Below are positions 54,968 through 64,000 of a stretch of 64,000 nt of DNA, piece by piece. Numbering within the stretch: the stretch's first letter is position 1; each line of letters begins with the position of its first letter. The notes under the pieces were generated by a model, which was given only the letters and a program-made list of their open reading frames with translations, did no database searches and was not told where the DNA came from. The DNA lies in contig NC_037689.1 in assembly GCF_003255815.1 (NCBI RefSeq), forward strand, positions 23,824,802-23,888,801. The letters are read 5' to 3'. Source of the DNA: Theropithecus gelada. Its lineage: Eukaryota; Chordata; Mammalia; Primates; Cercopithecidae. The translations under genes and the position numbers were made by a program.

Positions 54968-56185
54968 TCGCTTGGGTATTAATGCCAATGTGTATATGTA
55001 TTTATACGTACATGGATAATGTAGATGTGTATACACAGGCGCGTTATATATGTACCTGGAATTCTGTGTGTATCTACACGTAAACTGTACATGCAAATAC
55101 AGGCACATATATTCATATACATATATATGCATATGTATTTGTGTATGTGTTTATATAGGTATACACTTGGGTATATAACTGCATATATGCACAATTCAAA
55201 GATATATACATATAGAGATGTTAGCATATACATATATGTGTTCACGTCTTTACATGCAGATGTGAATTTTCAAATGCCTATACATTTGTGCGCATTTTAT
55301 TTTACATACGTTGTATGCACATGTGCATATGAGTTTGCATGTGTCCACATTTATTCCCATGTGTATACAGGTACATACACATTTACATCTTTGCATGTGT
55401 ATCTGCATATAGTGTATGTATATATTACATGCTTCTATTTGGAATTGTATGATCGCAAGTATTTGCATATGCTCATATACCTACATACACACGTTTGTCA
55501 TTATTTGTACATTGGAACGTCTACATGTATTGCGTGCATGAACATGCACTGTGATTGATCTGTGGAATCCCAGTTTTTGCATTTGTGAACACATTTGCAT
55601 TTGCAAATGCATTTGAGGTGTATGATTAATATACACACACACAAATCCATTTGCATATGGACACGTGTTTGTGTTCAAAGATGTATTTCAATATGGAGCT
55701 ATACTGATATTTGTAGATCTGTTTCTCTATTTGTATATCTATGTGTTTGCATCTGCATGTGTACATATTTTTCTATGCATAGGCATTTGTATATGTGCTT
55801 GTGTTTGCGTGTATTTTACATGGTGCTATCTTTACATATATGTAGGTCTAGTATTTCTCTAAGTATTTGTATATGTACATCTGCGTAGTGTACATCTTCT
55901 ATGCATATACATTTGTATATGTGCTTGTGTTTGTGTATTTCATATGGAGCTATCTATACATATATGCAGGTCTAGTATTTCTCTGTGTGTTTGGATATGT
56001 AGAGGTGTATCTCCAGGTGTATGCATTTTTTGAGGTATATGCATTTGTGTATGTGCTTGCTTTTGTGTGTATTGTAATATCCGTACGAATCTGTGCCTCT
56101 GTACATGGACCCATTTCCCTATGAATTCTCTGATGTGTGTGCATTTGTGTACATGCCTGTGTTTGTGCACACAATCTTTCCAGTT
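54968..56185 (+). repeat. AT/TG-rich degenerate repeat with a 126-bp period in its last third
   Basis: Alternating tgtatatg/catatg sequence. tctatgcat followed by catttgtatatgtgcttgtg occurs at 55772 and 55898 (126 bp apart), with a weaker third copy near 56024. ORFs here are artefacts. Confidence 0.88.
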
Positions 56186-56203
56186 GTATTTTACGAACAC
56201 TTA

Positions 56204-56283
56204 AAACCAAAGCTGGCTCCTCCCAGACTCAGCATTCCCAAGAACCAAGCAGGAGCCACGTGGCCTTATCAACCCAACTTTGG
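56204..56283 (-). repeat. 80-bp segment inverted relative to 58269-58348
   Basis: ccaaagctggctcctcccag to ccttatcaacccaacttt is the reverse complement of 58269-58348 with seven mismatches. Probably two pieces of the same MLT1-type LTR. Confidence 0.8.
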
Positions 56284-56659
56284 AAGACCTACAGAGTTGC
56301 CCCCGCTGCCCCATTCTAGGAATTACAAGACAGTTAATGAGGACAGCCGAGATTCAAGAGACGGAGCAGGGACTCCAGCTCCCAGAGAGACGAGTGTGCA
56401 AAGAATTTGCAGGCCTGTTTTACAGCCTCTGGAACCCGCCTTTCAAAACTTTGGATGCACGGTCCGCACTGGACGCTCCATGGCACGGAGGGCCCACGAA
56501 AGACGCAGCAGGGGGTCCCACGGCTTTACACGTCCCTGGCCCCAGTGGAGGCTTGACAACTGTGAGGTCCTTGAGGAAAAACCAACGTCTTATTCTGGCT
56601 GTAGCCTCCACAGTGCAAGTACAGCGCTTTGGGTACAGCAAGGGGAAAATAAAAAGTAA
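56284..56659. other. sequence upstream of LTR12, unassigned
   Basis: Moderately GC-rich; overlapping ORFs of 138-188 residues lack known domains. Confidence 0.4.
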
Positions 56660-56756
56660 ACGTGGATGGAGGTCAATTGCTGCTCTGGGGAGGTGAAGCC
56701 AGCTGGACTTCCTGGGTCCAGTGGGGACTTGGAGAACTTTTCTCTCTAGCTAAAGG

Positions 56757-56925
56757 ATTGTAAATGCACCAATCAGCACTCTGTAAAATGGACCAGTCAG
56801 CGCTCTGTAAAATGCACCAATCAGCGCTCTGTAAAATGGACCAATCAGCGCTCTGTAAAATGGACCAATCAGCGCTCTGTAAAATGGAACAATCAGCACT
56901 CTGTAAAATGGACCAATCAGCGGGA
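56757..56925 (+). promoter_or_regulatory. LTR12 U3 enhancer repeats: seven 24-bp units
   Basis: Units tgtaaaatggaccaatcagc plus gctc. Five of the seven keep an intact CCAAT box (the second has ccagt, the sixth acaat). In this LTR family the array is known to bind NF-Y and GATA-type factors. Confidence 0.85.
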
Positions 56926-56929
56926 TGTG

Positions 56930-56950
56930 GGCGGGGCCAAATAAGGAACT
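56930..56950 (+). promoter_or_regulatory. LTR12 core promoter: GC box and TATA-like AAATAAG
   Basis: gtgggcggggccaaataagg directly after the CCAAT array. Confidence 0.65.
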
Positions 56951-57569
56951 ACAAGACGACCACCGGAGAGGGCAGCGGCAACCCAGGTCGCCTGCCACGG
57001 CCTGGAAGCTTTGGTCTTTCCCTCTTCACAATAAATCCTGCCGCTGCTCCCTCTTTGGGTCCGCACTACCTTTATGAGCTGTAGCACTCACTGTGAAGGT
57101 CTGCGGCCTCACTCCTGAAGTCAGCCAGACCCAGAGCCCACCAGAAGGAATAAATTCTGGACCTACTTTCACAGAGCATGGTGGCAGGGGAGGGGGAGCG
57201 CCGTGCCATTCCGGGCCTGTGGCCTGCCGAAATTCTCGGAGAAATGCGCAGACAGTTCAGGTGCAGTCCTTGCTTCTCACCTGCACACACCTTCCAGCCA
57301 GACGCAGGGCTTCTCCCCTCCTACCTGAATATCTAGCTCTCAAAAAAAAAAAAAACCAACTTCCAGCATATGGAGAACTTATTCCCTGCGCTTCTGCCTG
57401 TAAAACATCAGGAGTATAAACCAACCGGGAGGGGTCCAGTATCAATCAATCACAAGACACGTGTATTAAACATTCGACAACTCCTACAGTCCTCAAAGCC
57501 CATCTAACAAAACACCTCTGAGAAGCATGTCAGAGCTCACCTTAGGAGATATCCAGAAAAAAAGCCCGG

Positions 57570-57895
57570 CCTGGTGGGTCATGCCTGTGATCCTCCCAGC
57601 ACTTTCGGAGGGCAAAGCAGGCAGATCACTTGAGGTCAGGAGTTCGAGACCAGCTTGGCCAACATGGTGAAACCCTGTCTCTACTAAAAATACAAAAAAA
57701 AAAAAAAAAAAAAAAACCGGGCACGATGGCGGGTGCCTGTCATCTCAGCTACTCGGGAGGCTGAGGCAGGAGAATCACTTGAACCTGGGAGGCAGAGGTT
57801 GCAGTGAGCCGAGATCGCACCACTGCACTCCAGCCTGGGCGACCGAATGAGACTCTGTCTCAAAAACAAACAAACAAAAACAACAAAAAAACAAA
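57570..57895 (+). mobile_element. Alu, sense, long A linker
   Basis: cccggcctggtgggtcatgc; A22 linker before ccgggcacgatggcgggtgc; tail (caaa)n. Confidence 0.9.
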
Positions 57896-58139
57896 AACAC
57901 CAGAATAGGTTGCTGTGGGCGGACGGGAAGCTTTGCATTTTGATCAACTATAAACATCTTTCACAATGCCATTTTCCTCATATTTTATTTGATGTGAAGG
58001 ATCTGGAGACACACAGCTCAATCTGTGCCTGAAGTGTCATAAATTCCCAGCTTAGGAGAGACGAGCTCATCGTGAACACCTGGCTTATGCATGCATCATT
58101 TTGAAAGGCAGCTTCGGGGGGCTATAAAGCAGGCCTGAA

Positions 58140-58550
58140 GATTCTTTTGACAGTCGTCTCTTTGGGAGCTGGAGTGTATGCCCCCTCCCTTGAATCTCGG
58201 TCATGCTCATTAACTTTCTTGTTCATTCTTTCGTACACTGCCACAGTGGTGTAAACACTGTATGACTTCCAAAGTTGGGTCAATAAGGTCACGTGCCCCC
58301 TGCTTCGTTCTTGGGAATGCTGAGTCTGGGAGGAGCTAGCTTTGGTTTAAGAAGCCTGAGCACCTTCACCCTGACACGCTGGAGAGGCCACAGGTACCTG
58401 TTCTTGTTGGCCCTCCCAGCTGAGCCCAGGTGACAGGCTGTACCAGCTTCCTACCACCAGAGAAAGCCATCCTGGACATCCAACCTGGTCAAGCCTTCAG
58501 ATAAAGTCAGCCCCAGCTGCAGCCTCACAGGACACCCCCAGGCAGAGCTG
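58140..58550 (+). mobile_element. MLT1-type LTR
   Basis: gacttccaaagttgggtcaa, catcctggacatccaacctg and gtcaagccttcagataaagt followed by cagccccagctgcagc are the usual MLT1 order. Confidence 0.65.
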
Positions 58551-58569
58551 CCCACATTCCGGTGCCCCC

Positions 58570-58711
58570 CAAAAAAGTGAATTAGTACAAGCTGTATAGA
58601 AAACAGCATGGAGGTTCCTCAAAGAACTAAAAGCAGATCATTCGCTCGATCCAGCAATCGCACTCCTGGGCATCTACCCAAAGGAAAAGAAGTCCTTATA
58701 TCAAAAAGACG
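58570..58711 (+). mobile_element. L1 fragment, sense (part 1)
   Basis: aacagcatggaggttcctca, ccagcaatcgcactcctggg and catctacccaaaggaaaaga are L1 ORF2 3' sequence. Confidence 0.88.
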
Positions 58712-59045
58712 CCTGCAGGCCAGGCATGATGGCTCACGCCTGTCATCCCAGCACTTTGGGAGGCCGAGGCGGGCGGATCACCTGAGGTCAGGAGTTCAAG
58801 ACCAGTCTGGGCAACATGGCAAAACCCCATCTCTACTAAAAATACAAAAATTAGCCAGGTATGGTGGCGCATACCTGTAACCCCAGCTGCTTGGAAGGTT
58901 GAGGTAGGAGAATTGCTTGAACCTGGGAGGCGGAGGTTGCAGTGAGCCAAGATCGCACCACTGCACTCCAGCCTCGGTGACAGAGTGAGACTCTATCTCA
59001 AAAATAAATAAATTAATTAAACAATCAAACAAAACAAAACAAAAC
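58712..59045 (+). mobile_element. Alu, sense, inside L1
   Basis: ggccaggcatgatggctcac to an (aaaac)n tail; about 10-15-bp similar flanks ending in gcctgca. Confidence 0.9.
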
Positions 59046-59340
59046 ACCATGCCTGCACCTGTCTCTTTCTTGCGGCACAACTCACAATTGCAAACAAACG
59101 GAATCAACCTAAGTACCGTGGAGTACTGGATAAAGAAAATGGAATGGAATACTGCTGAGCCGTCAAAAGGAACGGAATCGTGTCTTTGACAGCGACTTGG
59201 GTAGAACTGGAGGTTCTTATCCTACGTGGAGTCGCTCCAGAACAGAAAAGCAAATACCACATGTTCTCCCTGATAAGTGGGCGCTAAGCTCTGGGGATGC
59301 TTCTGGCATGGAAGGGGCACACGGAATAGAGGAATACACA
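59046..59340 (+). mobile_element. L1 fragment, sense (part 2)
   Basis: gaatcaacctaagtaccgtg, ggaatggaatactgctgagc and aataccacatgttctccctg continue the L1 after the Alu. Confidence 0.85.
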
Positions 59341-59840
59341 TTAGAGCCTGAGGGTGAGGCGGTGAGTGAACCTGTCACCCAGCAAACGGCCATGGTACCC
59401 AACAGGTGGTTTTTCATCCCCTGCCTGCCTCCCTCCCCCTACTTTCTAGCAGCCAAAAGTTTCTGCTCTTCCCATCTTTGTGTCCATGAGAACCCGCTGT
59501 GTACGTTCCAGGTGTAAGTCAGAACATGCAGTGTTTGCTTTCCTGTTTCTGTGCTCGTTCTCTGAGGATCATGGCTTGCAGCTCTGAGCACATTCTTGGT
59601 GACAACAGCATTGTTGGGGAAGGGATCCTTCCCAAGAGCAGAGGGGACGGTGCGGCTGTGCAGGCAGGTGATGACCTGTGCCCCAGAGGGATCCGAGCCG
59701 TGCGAGGGGCTCGCCTGGCGGGTAAGCTGTGTGCGCGCATTCCTGCACCGTGGGGAACGCACCAGGCACGCGCAGGGGCCCTGGATGCTGGTAATTCATC
59801 ATTAGTGAGCTGCTTAGAGTAATTACATTTATTTCTATTT
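59341..59840. other. rest of L1 3' region and unassigned intron
   Basis: About 59500-59560 still shows decayed antisense-L1-like words (gtaagtcagaacatgcagtg, gtgctcgttctctgag). The rest is unassigned. Confidence 0.4.
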
Positions 59841-59852
59841 TATTATTACTAT

Positions 59853-60148
59853 TACTTTTTTTTTTTTTTTGAGGTAGACTCTTGCTCTGTCGCCCAGACT
59901 GGAGTGCAATGGTGTGATCTCGGCTCACTGCAACCTCTGCCTCCTGGGTTCAAGTCATTCTCCTGCCACAGCCAAGTACTTGTGATTACAGGTGCCTGCC
60001 CCGATGTGCAGCTACCTTTTGTAGTTTTAGTAGAGACAGGGTTTCACCATGTTGGCCAGGCTGCTCTTGAACTTCTAACCTCAAGTGATCCTCCCGCCTC
60101 GGCCTCCCAAAGTGCTGGGACTACGGGTGTGAGCCACTGCACCCAGCC
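59853..60148 (-). mobile_element. Alu, antisense
   Basis: Poly-T, gaggtagactcttgctctgt to actgcacccagcc. Confidence 0.88.
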
Positions 60149-60159
60149 CGACTATTATT

Positions 60160-60212
60160 ATTATTTTGGAGACAGAGTCCCGCTCTGTCAACCAGGCTGG
60201 AGTGCAGTGCAT
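60160..60212 (-). mobile_element. Alu 3'-end fragment, antisense
   Basis: gagacagagtcccgctctgt to ggagtgcagtgc only. Confidence 0.8.
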
Positions 60213-60227
60213 CCGTATTTTATTTTG

Positions 60228-60533
60228 TATGTCATTTTTTTGAGACAGAGTCTCAATCTGTCACCCAGGCTGGAGTGCAACGGGTTGATCTTGGCTCACT
60301 GCAACCTCTGCCTCCTGGGTTCAAGTGATTCTCCTGCCTCAGCCTCCCAAGTAGCTGGGATTACAGGTGTGCACCACAAAGCCCAGCTAATTTTTTTTTT
60401 TTTGTATTTTTAGTAGAGAAGGGGTTTTGTCATGCTGACCAGTCTGGTCTCGAACTCCTGATCCCTAGTGATCCGCCTGCCTCGGCCTCCCAAAGTGCTG
60501 GAATTGCAGGTGTGAGCCACCGCGCCCAGCCCC
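60228..60533 (-). mobile_element. Alu, antisense
   Basis: Flanked by gcatccgtatttta (about 60210) and gcacccatatttta (about 60534) as target duplication. Confidence 0.92.
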
Positions 60534-60548
60534 GCACCCATATTTTAA

Positions 60549-61020
60549 ACCACAGTGTCCTGGAGACGTTTCTAGGCAGCACACCCACCTCAAACGCTGA
60601 TATTTACGGAACACAAGCCTGACAGATGCTGAAGGAGACACTGTTTTGTTGTTGAGTTCTTTGCCAACGGCTTTAGGTATTAATTTTCCTCTTCCTATGT
60701 AAGCAGAGCGTTGAAAGACCTGACTGGTGCCAGGTAGAGCGATTGGATGGGTGCCTGAGATGCCTGTTAGGAGAGGCCATTACCGTGGCCCAGGAAGAGA
60801 CGATGGTGCCCCAGAGGAGGGATAGACGGAAGTCAGAAATGCAGAATTGAGTATCCGTTAGACAATCGATGGCAAATTCAAATGCGTGTAGGCTTTTGTA
60901 CGTGTTTTAAATTTTCCATCATCATATTTTGTTTTGGCATCAATAAAATTCTATTTATTTATTTTTGTCAAGTAATTTTTTTCTTTTAAATCAAAGAAAT
61001 GTAGAAAAAAGGTGCCCAGG
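60549..61020. other. unique-looking intron DNA
   Basis: No repeat or exon recognised. Confidence 0.45.
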
Positions 61021-61322
61021 GCTGGGCACGGTGACTCACACCTGTAATCCCAGCACTCTGGGAGGCCGAGGCAGGCGGATCACCTGAGGTCAAGAGTTTC
61101 AGACCAGCCTGGCCAACTTGGTGAAATCCCGTCTCTACTAAAAATACAAAATAAAAAAAATTGCTGGGCGTGGTGGCAGGCACCTGTAATCTCAGCTACT
61201 TGGGAGGCTGAGACAGGAGAATTGCTGGAACCTGGGAGGTAGAGGTTGCAGTGAGCCGAGATCATGCCACTGCACTCCAACCCCAGCTGACAACAGTGAA
61301 ACTCCGTCTCAAAAAACATAAA
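61021..61322 (+). mobile_element. Alu, sense
   Basis: ggctgggcacggtgactcac to caaaaaacataaa. Confidence 0.9.
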
Positions 61323-61507
61323 GGTGCAGAGACCATGAGGGAAATCGCAATGGAATCATACAAAGTGAGCACTCTCCCGTCTCAGGGAACTGCCTTCTGC
61401 ATCTGCACCCATAAACCTTTTTTTGACCCAAAATTAATTATCACATTCCCCTAAGGTAACTATGATTCCAATTTCTATTACCATAGATTTAATTTGCCTC
61501 TTTTTTC

Positions 61508-61620
61508 CGGGAGGCGGAGGTTGCAGTGAGAAGAGGTTGTGCCACTGCACTCCAGCCTGGGCGACAGAGCAAGGCTCTGTCTCAAAAAAATAAAAAATAA
61601 AATAAAATAAATAAAATAAT
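61508..61620 (+). mobile_element. Alu right-arm 3' fragment, sense
   Basis: ccgggaggcggaggttgcag to an (aaaat)n tail, flanked by aatttgcctctttttt and aatttgcctgtttttt, so it inserted 5'-truncated. Confidence 0.88.
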
Positions 61621-61654
61621 AATTTGCCTGTTTTTTAAAATTTTTATTATTTTA

Positions 61655-61944
61655 TTTTATTTTTTGAATACGGAGTCTCGCTCTGCCGCTAGGCTGGAGT
61701 GCAGTGGCACCATCTCAGCTCACTGCAGCCTCCGCCTCCTGGGTTCCAGCGATTCTCCTGCCTCAACCTCCTGAGTAGCTGGGATTACAGGTGCCCGCCA
61801 CCACACCCAGCTAATTTTTGTATTTTTAGTAGAGATGGGATTTCACTGCATTGGCCAGGATGGTCTCGAACTCCTGACCTCGTGATCCATCCACATCAGC
61901 CTCCCAAAGTGCTGGGATTGCAGGCGTGAGCCACCGTGCCTGGC
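61655..61944 (-). mobile_element. Alu, antisense
   Basis: Target duplication gcctgttttttaaaattt (61625) and gcctgtttcttaaaattt (61944). Confidence 0.92.
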
Positions 61945-62162
61945 CTGTTTCTTAAAATTTCAACAGTTTTTTTGAAACCAGTGGTTTTTGGCTACATGGA
62001 TACATTCTTTTGTGGTGACTTCTGAGATTCTGGTGCACAAGCTTTAATCATCAGTGAATATACTGAGGTTTCACTGTGATTTTTCTAGAATAAAAAACCC
62101 CGTGGCCACATCAGTGTATTGGGTGCCATCCACATTATGAGCATCCAGGGAATCTGTCTCTT

Positions 62163-62848
62163 CACCAATTCAAAGCCGGAGAATACACAATAAAACTATC
62201 ATTCATTGATCGGCCAATTGAAAGGTAGAAAATACACAATAAAATTATCATTAATTGATCTGCCAATTCAAAAGTGGAAAATACACAATAAAATTATCGC
62301 TCATTGATCTGCCAATTCAAAGGTGGAAAATACACAATAAAATTATCATTCATTGATCTGCCAATTGGAAGGTGGAAAATACACAATAAAATTATCGTTC
62401 ATTGATGTGCCAATTCAAAGGTGGAAAATATACAATAAAATTATCGCTCATTGATCTGCCAATTCAAAAGTGGAAAATACGCAATAAAATTATCATTCAT
62501 TGATCTGCCAATTGAAAGGTGGAAAATACACAATAAAATTATCGCTCATTGATCTGCCAATTCAAAGGTGGAAAATACGCAATAAAATTATCATTCATTG
62601 ATCTGCCAATTGAAAGGTGGAAAATACGCAATAAAATTATCGTTCATTGATCTGCCAGTTCAAAGGTGGAAAATACATAATAAAATTATCGTTCATTGAT
62701 CTGCCAATTCAAAGGTGGAAAATACACAATAAAATTATTGTTCACTGATCTGCCAATTGAAAGGTGGAAAATAAACTGTAAAATTATCGCTCATTGATCT
62801 GCCAATTGAAAGGTGGAAAATGAACAATGATACCATCATTCATTGGTC
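62163..62848 (+). repeat. 49-bp minisatellite, 14 copies, AT-rich
   Basis: The unit is attgatctgccaattcaaag plus gtggaaaatacacaataaaa plus ttatcgttc. The first twelve copies each contain AATAAA; the last two have lost it. Copies differ at a few sites, chiefly caattC/caattG before aaag, and cgttc/cattc/cgctc at the end. Confidence 0.96.
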
Positions 62849-62997
62849 CGTGCCCCCCATGTCATTTTACTGAGGAGTGGACGCTCAGGGTCACAATCAC
62901 ATGTTGTGCCTCAAGCAGTGAACGCAGGTGAGGTGTGTCCTGAACAGGGGAGGAGAAGGGAGAGTTCTCTGCTTGGAGAAGAAAGGAGAGTGGTGGG

Positions 62998-63008
62998 GAT
63001 GAAAGGGC

Positions 63009-63047
<39 letters not shown>

Positions 63048-63893
63048 GAGAGAGGGAGGGCAAAGAAGAGAGGAAGCGAGAAGGAGAGGGGGAAGAGAGA
63101 CAGAGAAAGAGACATGGAGAGGGAACAGGGAGAGAGAGGGAGGGCAAACGAGAGGGAGAGAGGAGGAGAGGGAGGACTAGAGGGGGAGACGGGGAGACAG
63201 AGAGAGAGAAAGAGAGAAAGACAGGGAGAGAAGGCAGGCAAGGGAGAGAGGAGGAGAGATGGGGGAAGAAGGATAAAGAGAGAAGGGGGAGAGAGAGGAA
63301 GAGAGAGGAAGAGAAAGGAGATAGAGAAGGAGAAGAGGGAGGGTGTGAGAGAGGGAAACAGAAAGGGAGAGAGAAAAGAAAGAGGGGAGGGAGAGAAGAA
63401 GGGAGAAGGAGGGAGGGAGAGAGGAAGAAAGGCAGAGAGACAGAAGAGGGGAGAAAGAGGGAGAGAGGGAGGGAGAAAGAGGGAGAGAGGGAGGGAGAAA
63501 GAGGGAGAGAGGGAGGGAGAGAGAGGGAGAAAGGGAGAGGGGAGAAAGAGGGAGAAAGGGAGAGGGGAGAAAGAGGGAGAAAGGGAGAGAGAGAGAGAAG
63601 AAAGAGGGGAGAGAGAAGAAGTGAGAGAGGGAGGGAGAGAGAGAGGGATAAAGGGAGAGAGAGGAGAGAGAAGGGGAGAGAGAGAGGGAGGGAGAAGAGA
63701 GATCAAGAGCAAAATAGAAGAAGAGGGGACATGGGTGGGTTGAGGAGAGAGACAGAGAGAAAAAGCAAAAGGGAGAGGAAAACCCAGACAGTGAAGAGGT
63801 AGAAAGAGAGAATGACAGAGAGACAGGGGGAGAAGGAGAGAGAGACAGAGAGTTACAGAGAGAGAGACAGAGAGAGAGAGAGAGAGGAGAAAA
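62998..63893 (+). repeat. polypurine tract (GA)n/(GGGA)n/(GAAAG)n
   Basis: About 900 nt of almost pure purine. A short higher-order repeat, gagggagagagggagggaga, recurs near 63447-63520. The 319-residue Arg/Glu ORF is an artefact. Confidence 0.95.
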
Positions 63894-64000
63894 GCATTTG
63901 AGTAACTGAAAAACCACTGCTTCTCAACCCACTTCCTAGAATCTCGGGAGCGCCGTGGGAAGGATGGAGCCAGTCCAGGGAGGCGATGGGACGGACGCCC

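Larger units (their letters stand above)
56660..57172 (+). mobile_element. HERV9-type LTR12, solitary
   Basis: ggacttggagaacttttctc followed by agctaaaggattgtaaatgc, a seven-copy repeat with CCAAT, gtgggcggggccaaataagg near the start of transcription, and cttcacaataaatcctgccg as polyadenylation region. This order identifies LTR12. It points opposite to DHRSX. Confidence 0.85.
53664..64000 (-). other. DHRSX: DHRSX intron upstream of probable exon 5 (incomplete)
   Basis: This is intronic sequence 5' of the exon at 53456-53663; its other end lies outside the window. I looked on the minus strand for the preceding exon, which should end in a LINN-type motif, and did not find it before 64000. Confidence 0.8.

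Noticed and set aside
56093..56696. 188- and 138-residue ORFs before the LTR12
   Set aside because: They overlap in different frames, begin in repeat DNA and show no known domain; an ERV internal gene could not be supported.
62163..62848. Possible CRISPR-like or satellite array with spacers
   Set aside because: The 49-bp copies are directly adjacent; there are no spacers.
62843..63802. Long Arg/Glu/Gly ORF of 319 residues
   Set aside because: Its purine-only codons come from the GA tract. No start context, no conserved motif and equally open frames on both strands.
53664..64000. Preceding DHRSX exon
   Set aside because: I searched the minus strand for the part of the SDR fold ending in the NN of NNAG, with a phase-1 donor, and found nothing. 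It must lie outside the window.
1..64000. Possible non-primate, prokaryotic or viral system
   Set aside because: Alu density, MaLR and HERV9 LTRs, L1PA ends and spliced DHRSX exons establish a primate nuclear intronic region; no operon-like gene cluster exists.

Overview
The window is primate DNA, and most likely comes from an Old World monkey. Alu elements fill it at about one per kilobase. Two of the youngest-looking copies (1092-1401 and 7781-8072) carry the right-arm variant gagatccggccac, and the second also has ggcgtaaacccggg. I associate both variants with cercopithecid AluY lineages (from memory, not checked).

The only protein-coding gene I can support is DHRSX, an SDR-family oxidoreductase that lies in pseudoautosomal region 1 in human. 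It runs on the minus strand. Three consecutive coding exons are intact, with matching splice phases: 53456-53663, 31386-31593 and 13518-13706 (the last ends at the stop codon). By comparison with human they are probably exons 5, 6 and 7. They carry the SDR catalytic Asn, Ser, Tyr and Lys. The upstream exons lie beyond 64000. Positions 1-13517 are 3' UTR and/or downstream flank.

Layout: 1-13517 is flank with Alus, an L1 3' end nested in a MaLR LTR, a 0.5-kb GAAA tract, a three-copy tandem LTR array (9142-10290) and a solitary LTR. 13707-31385 is intron 6 (17.7 kb), with three very long purine/pyrimidine tracts, a TG-rich block and a 76-bp repeat array. 31594-53455 is intron 5 (21.9 kb), with a 33-bp minisatellite, a second tandem LTR array (45985-46683), a 30-bp minisatellite and a 41/47-bp minisatellite that stops about 65 bp from the exon 5 splice donor. 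53664-64000 is part of the next intron, with an AT/TG-rich block, a HERV9-type LTR12 with seven CCAAT repeats, L1 pieces, a 49-bp array and a 0.9-kb GA tract. This minisatellite richness fits subtelomeric or pseudoautosomal DNA.

I saw no new multi-gene system. The unusual content is structural. There are short, nearly identical copies of local sequence placed elsewhere in the window; one spans a tandem-array junction and must postdate it. Two Alus are flanked by 55-70-bp direct repeats. One A-to-C change recurs at the same Alu position in roughly a third of the copies. Exon 5 also stays open in frame through about 280 codons of intronic minisatellite. Alu and LTR boundaries are read by eye and are good to about 5-20 bp. 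All family names rest on recognition, not on a database search.
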